Source: CAYLHU01 sp964383715
GTDB taxonomy: Bacteria; Patescibacteriota; Minisyncoccia; Minisyncoccales; CG1-02-41-26
Assembly (NCBI GenBank): GCA_964383715.1
Contig: CAYLHU010000021.1
Location: forward strand, 1-8,143
Direction of reading: 5' to 3'
DNA: 8,143 bases
The first letter of the stretch is position 1; each line of letters opens with the position of its first letter. A program made the position numbers and the translations under genes. Positions 4,852-8,143 of the stretch are shown here, piece after piece. The notes beneath the pieces are model-generated. The model saw nothing but the letters and a program-made list of their open reading frames with translations. It had not been told where the DNA came from and ran no database searches.

Positions 4852-7800
4852 ACAAAATTAAAGATAAAATTGATCCAATTCAATATATTTCTCTTAAAGA
4901 CGCGGCTAAACTCTGTTCTTATTCACAGGACTATTTAAGTTTGAGAGCTAGGCAGGGAAAATTAAAAGCGATTAAATCTGGTCGCAATTGGGTAACCACT
5001 AAAGAATGGTTAAATAAATATATTGGTAGAGTTAATGATTACGTCGAACAAGTTAATAATAAAAAATCTGTTTCTAAAAAGATTAAAAAAGATAATGTTT
5101 GGGAAAAAATACCTAATCTTTCAAATTTTATAGAAAACGTGCTAATTAAAACCGAAAAAACTGCCTTAAAAGCAGAAGATGATATTTTATATCAGGCAAA
5201 AAAAATAAAAGATATTGCTGAAAAATATATTGGCGCTTCAATAGATAGGGTCTTATCTGTTTATGATGAATTTATTATTAAGAAAAATGAAATAGATAAA
5301 GCAATTGGAGATGTCTGTTCTCAATTAGCTTCTTATAATAAAGAAATAAAAAACTCTATAAAACCCAAATTCATCATTAGCGCCGCTTTAATATCTTTCT
5401 TGTTAGTTAGTTCGTTTTTCGCTTTTAATCCTCAAACTCGGGCTTCTGTAACTAATTTAGGGGAAGAAATAGCTGGGTTCATATTTACTACAAGCCAGAA
5501 TATTGTTCTTTTAACGCAGAACGCTAAAAGAACAGCTGGCAATTTATTTGACAGTATTATTATCAAATCTCCTCAGCTTATTGAAGAATCAACATATTCT
5601 ATCAAAACAACATTTTCTAAAGCGAATTCTAATGTTCAAGATAAGTTTATTAATCTATCTAAAAGAACGTCTAATGCAATAGAATCTATGCCGCATTTGA
5701 TTAATAGTTTCTATAAAAACATTGATAAGTTTGTAGTTGCGAGTAATAAAGCGCCTGAAAAAATATTTAATCTTGCGATTAGCACAAATAAAGAAAATGA
5801 AAATCTAAAATTGACATTAAAACGCAATTCAGTAATTATTTTCAATGAGATGAAATTTGAAGCAAAAAATATATCAGAGCGAATTATTCAAATTCCATTG
5901 CGAATTAGAGAATTAAGAGATAAAGCTATTTATGCGTTTACGGATATTAGCAAAGAAAATGAAGAAATAAAATTATTATTTTTAGATAAAGCAAAAAATG
6001 GATATAAATTTGTATCTGACATTTCTTATATTGATATTATCTCTTCGGGAATAAATAAAACAGCGCGTAATTTATCCGATACTTATTCAAATATATCAAG
6101 CATTCTATCCGATACACCCCAAAAATTATCCGATATGTCGGGAAATATAGGCGGAGAGCTGATTTTTACCTATCATGAAATTGGTCTATATTTACATAAT
6201 TCAGGTGAAAATATCAGTATTTTTACGAAGAATTCAACTAAGAATTTAAATAAAAAAATAAAACAAGCTCCCAGAGATATTTCAGCTGGATTTTTTAATA
6301 CAATTTCTAATATTTCAGATAATATTAAGAACAAATTAGGCGACACATACATTAAGGTAGCTGAATTTATTATTCCAGGATATTCTTTCTATGATCAGGA
6401 GAATTATTTAATTCATCAGAGCAAACAGGAAATACTTGTCTCGTCGACAGACGGACCAATAGTACAAGAAATTACAAAACAAATTCAGCAAATATCTTCC
6501 AAGGTAATCACAGAGAAAAAGACAATCACCATTACAGAAACAGCAAGAGTTGTAGAAACAGTAGAATCAGCTGATTTAGCTCAAATTAATAAGGATATTG
6601 AAGATTTATCTAATCGCATCACAAGTTTAGGGAATCAAATAGGGAGTAAAATTGATTATACGGTTCCGTCATATGCTCCTGTATATATTCCTTCTTCGGG
6701 AATCCAAGTTGCCGGTCATGCTTTGTTGACCACTCTTAATGTTTCTGGTTCAGGAGCGATAGGCGGTTCTTTAGGTGTTGCTGGAAATGCGAGCTTTGGA
6801 AACACTAAGGATTCTACCACTGTTTTTGATGTTTATTCAGATGCCACTTTTCACAATGGCGCTAGTTTTAATTCCGGCCTCAGCGCGACAACTTTATCTT
6901 CAACGGGCAACACTACTATTACAGGCAACACCACCATCGCAGGAACCTTAACAGCCGCAACAACAACTTTATCTCAACTGACGATAAATAATGATTTGTT
7001 AGTTTCAGGAAATGCGACAACTTCAGGAAGTTATTACATTACTAAAGACTTAACAGTCGCTGGAGCATTTAACCAATCAGGAGGCACTGCCGCCTTTGCC
7101 ACTACGACAGTAATAGGCGACTTTACAGTTCAAGATTTTGGAGGAAGCAATACTCATCTATATGTTCAGAATAATACTGGCAACGTCGGCATAGGCACAA
7201 CTACGCCAGACAGCAAACTAACAGTCATTGGCAGAATGCATGCTTCATCTACATCTGAACAATTAAGATTAACTTATGACTTAGAATCATCAAAATACGC
7301 TTCATTTACAATTGATTCAAATGGAGATCTTAATCTTGATTTAGCCACAGACAATTCAACAACAACCATCTCAGATAATCTGTCTGTCCTTGGTTATCTG
7401 AATGTAGAAGGTAATGCGACTACTACCGGAAGTCAGTATATCAACAAAGACCTGACTGTAGCCGGTGAATCCATCTTTACAGGTGGCATTACTCAAACAG
7501 GCAACTTAAACATTACCGGTTACGCTTCCACCACAGCTGGGCTCTTCACTCTGGGAGAAATTAGAACAGCCGGCAACCTGACTGCTGATGGAAATCTTTT
7601 AATCAACGCAAACGCCACGACAACAGGATCATTAAATGTAGATGGTGATTTTCTTACAGACGGCACAGGTTCATTTGCAAATACAGCTTTAACCATAGAT
7701 AGTTCTGGCAATCTGATTACAACCGGCTATGCTTCAACCACAACATATCTCAATACGCAAGGGGATAGTCATATTGGCGGAGCTCTTTCCGTAGATGGTT

Positions 7801-8143
7801 CAACCATATTACTGGGCAGCCTTACCCAAACAGGCAACTTAAACATTACCGGATATGCATCAACAACGGCCGGACTGTTCACTCTGGGAGAAATTAGAAC
7901 AGCCGGCAACCTGACTGCTGATGGAAATCTTTTAATCAACGCAAACGCCACGACCACAGGATCATTAAATGTAGATGGTGATTTTCTTACAGACGGCACA
8001 GGCTCGTTCGCCTCTGCTAATTTGACCATAGATAGTTCTGGCAATCTGATTACAACCGGCTATGCCAGCACAACAACCTATCTCAATACGCAAGGAGATA
8101 GTCATATTGGCGGAAACTTTTCCGTAGATGGTTCAACCATATT
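4848..8143 (+). CDS. Giant HTH - transmembrane - tail-fibre-like surface protein (3' end outside window)
   Basis: The frame is open from ATG 4848 to the window end (1,098 codons, no stop). Residues about 11-59 form a MerR/HTH_17-like helix-turn-helix (YISLKDAAKLCSYSQDYLSL..., then a wing and TTKEWLNKYI). Residues about 60-172 are charged and helical. Residues 175-193 (FIISAALISFLLVSSFFAF) form one membrane segment, with lysines before it. Residues about 200-600 are polar, helix-rich and Asn/Ser/Lys-rich, ending in a coiled coil (about 575-601). From about 615 on come beta-repeats with many ATTTG and STT units and a GNVGIGTTTPDSKLTVIG motif (about 778-795), as in phage tail-fibre and surface proteins that often end in an S74-type domain. 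The likely layout is HTH inside the cell and rod outside. The ATG overlaps the stop of the 45-aa gene. GC rises from 27% (5281-5340) to 47% (7561-7620), suggesting a separately evolved repeat region. It could be a transmembrane regulator or an adhesin with a vestigial HTH. Confidence 0.88.
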   Translation, partial: MNKIKDKIDPIQYISLKDAAKLCSYSQDYLSLRARQGKLKAIKSGRNWVTTKEWLNKYIGRVNDYVEQVNNKKSVSKKIKKDNVWEKIPNLSNFIENVLIKTEKTALKAEDDILYQAKKIKDIAEKYIGASIDRVLSVYDEFIIKKNEIDKAIGDVCSQLASYNKEIKNSIKPKFIISAALISFLLVSSFFAFNPQTRASVTNLGEEIAGFIFTTSQNIVLLTQNAKRTAGNLFDSIIIKSPQLIEESTYSIKTTFSKANSNVQDKFINLSKRTSNAIESMPHLINSFYKNIDKFVVASNKAPEKIFNLAISTNKENENLKLTLKRNSVIIFNEMKFEAKNISERIIQIPLRIRELRDKAIYAFTDISKENEEIKLLFLDKAKNGYKFVSDISYIDIISSGINKTARNLSDTYSNISSILSDTPQKLSDMSGNIGGELIFTYHEIGLYLHNSGENISIFTKNSTKNLNKKIKQAPRDISAGFFNTISNISDNIKNKLGDTYIKVAEFIIPGYSFYDQENYLIHQSKQEILVSSTDGPIVQEITKQIQQISSKVITEKKTITITETARVVETVESADLAQINKDIEDLSNRITSLGNQIGSKIDYTVPSYAPVYIPSSGIQVAGHALLTTLNVSGSGAIGGSLGVAGNASFGNTKDSTTVFDVYSDATFHNGASFNSGLSATTLSSTGNTTITGNTTIAGTLTAATTTLSQLTINNDLLVSGNATTSGSYYITKDLTVAGAFNQSGGTAAFATTTVIGDFTVQDFGGSNTHLYVQNNTGNVGIGTTTPDSKLTVIGRMHASSTSEQLRLTYDLESSKYASFTIDSNGDLNLDLATDNSTTTISDNLSVLGYLNVEGNATTTGSQYINKDLTVAGESIFTGGITQTGNLNITGYASTTAGLFTLGEIRTAGNLTADGNLLINANATTTGSLNVDGDFLTDGTGSFANTALTIDSSGNLITTGYASTTTYLNTQGDSHIGGALSVDGSTILLGSLTQTGNLNITGYASTTAGLFTLGEIRTAGNLTADGNLLINANATTTGSLNVDGDFLTDGTGSFASANLTIDSSGNLITTGYASTTTYLNTQGDSHIGGNFSVDGSTI
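7493..8143 (+). repeat. Near-identical 333-bp tandem repeat inside the surface-protein gene
   Basis: Copy 1 runs from about 7493 to 7825. Copy 2 runs from about 7826 and is cut by the window end after 318 bp. The period was measured at four anchors, each 333 bp apart, for example gcaacttaaa at 7501 and 7834, and atattggcgg at 7771 and 8104. The unit is 111 codons, so copy changes keep the frame. Long blocks are identical; differences are mostly synonymous, with a few changes such as ANTAL versus ASANL. Shorter related units (KDLTVAG, NATTTGS) occur upstream from about 6990. Confidence 0.93.

Noticed and set aside
7520..8044. Minus-strand frames of 63 and 91 aa with near-identical sequence
   Set aside because: They are antisense shadows of the 333-bp repeat; their similarity only reflects the repeat on the + strand.

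Overview
The window looks like a scaffold from a Candidate Phyla Radiation (Patescibacteria) genome, most likely a Parcubacteria-type lineage. The signs are a 23S rRNA gene split by group I introns, one carrying a LAGLIDADG endonuclease gene; AT-rich coding with few clear Shine-Dalgarno sites; a membrane protein with the CxDG...DCGGxCxxC motif; and a very long surface protein rich in A-T-T-x-G repeats. This placement is inference from sequence style, since no database search was possible. A run of exactly 100 N (3839-3938) is a scaffold gap of unknown true size, so the two halves may not be as close as they look.

Left half (1-3838): the 3' third of a 23S rRNA gene starts outside the window and ends near 1800. 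Two homologous group I introns interrupt it in the peptidyl-transferase region, after E. coli positions U2449 (intron 242-1151, with a homing endonuclease gene in its P6 loop) and U2584 (intron 1287-1503, a 217-nt ORF-less ribozyme). A 5S rRNA gene follows inside a 17-bp processing-type stem, then a strong intrinsic terminator. Next come a membrane-anchored 273-aa protein with two FxLYD-like beta domains and the SEDS glycosyltransferase RodA, cut by the gap.

Right half (3939-8143): a 69-aa MerR/excisionase-like helix-turn-helix protein is followed by about 560 bp without a convincing gene. That stretch holds a dispersed-repeat-like element, a nested inverted repeat of GAGGTC/GACCTC blocks, a perfect DnaA-box 9-mer, and a near-consensus sigma-70 promoter flanked by two palindromes. 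The promoter leads into a roughly 130-nt leader ending in an intrinsic terminator. Directly after it come a 45-aa single-pass membrane protein and, overlapping by ATGA, a giant ORF that runs off the window (at least 1,098 codons). This ORF joins a cytoplasmic helix-turn-helix domain, a transmembrane segment, a long helical region and a beta-repeat, tail-fibre-like surface region with 333-bp near-identical tandem repeats.

The most interesting unit is 4499-8143. A tightly controlled promoter and possible attenuator lead into a two-gene operon whose large product couples a DNA-binding-type domain inside the cell to an adhesin-like rod outside it. The intron pair in the 23S gene is the second point of interest.
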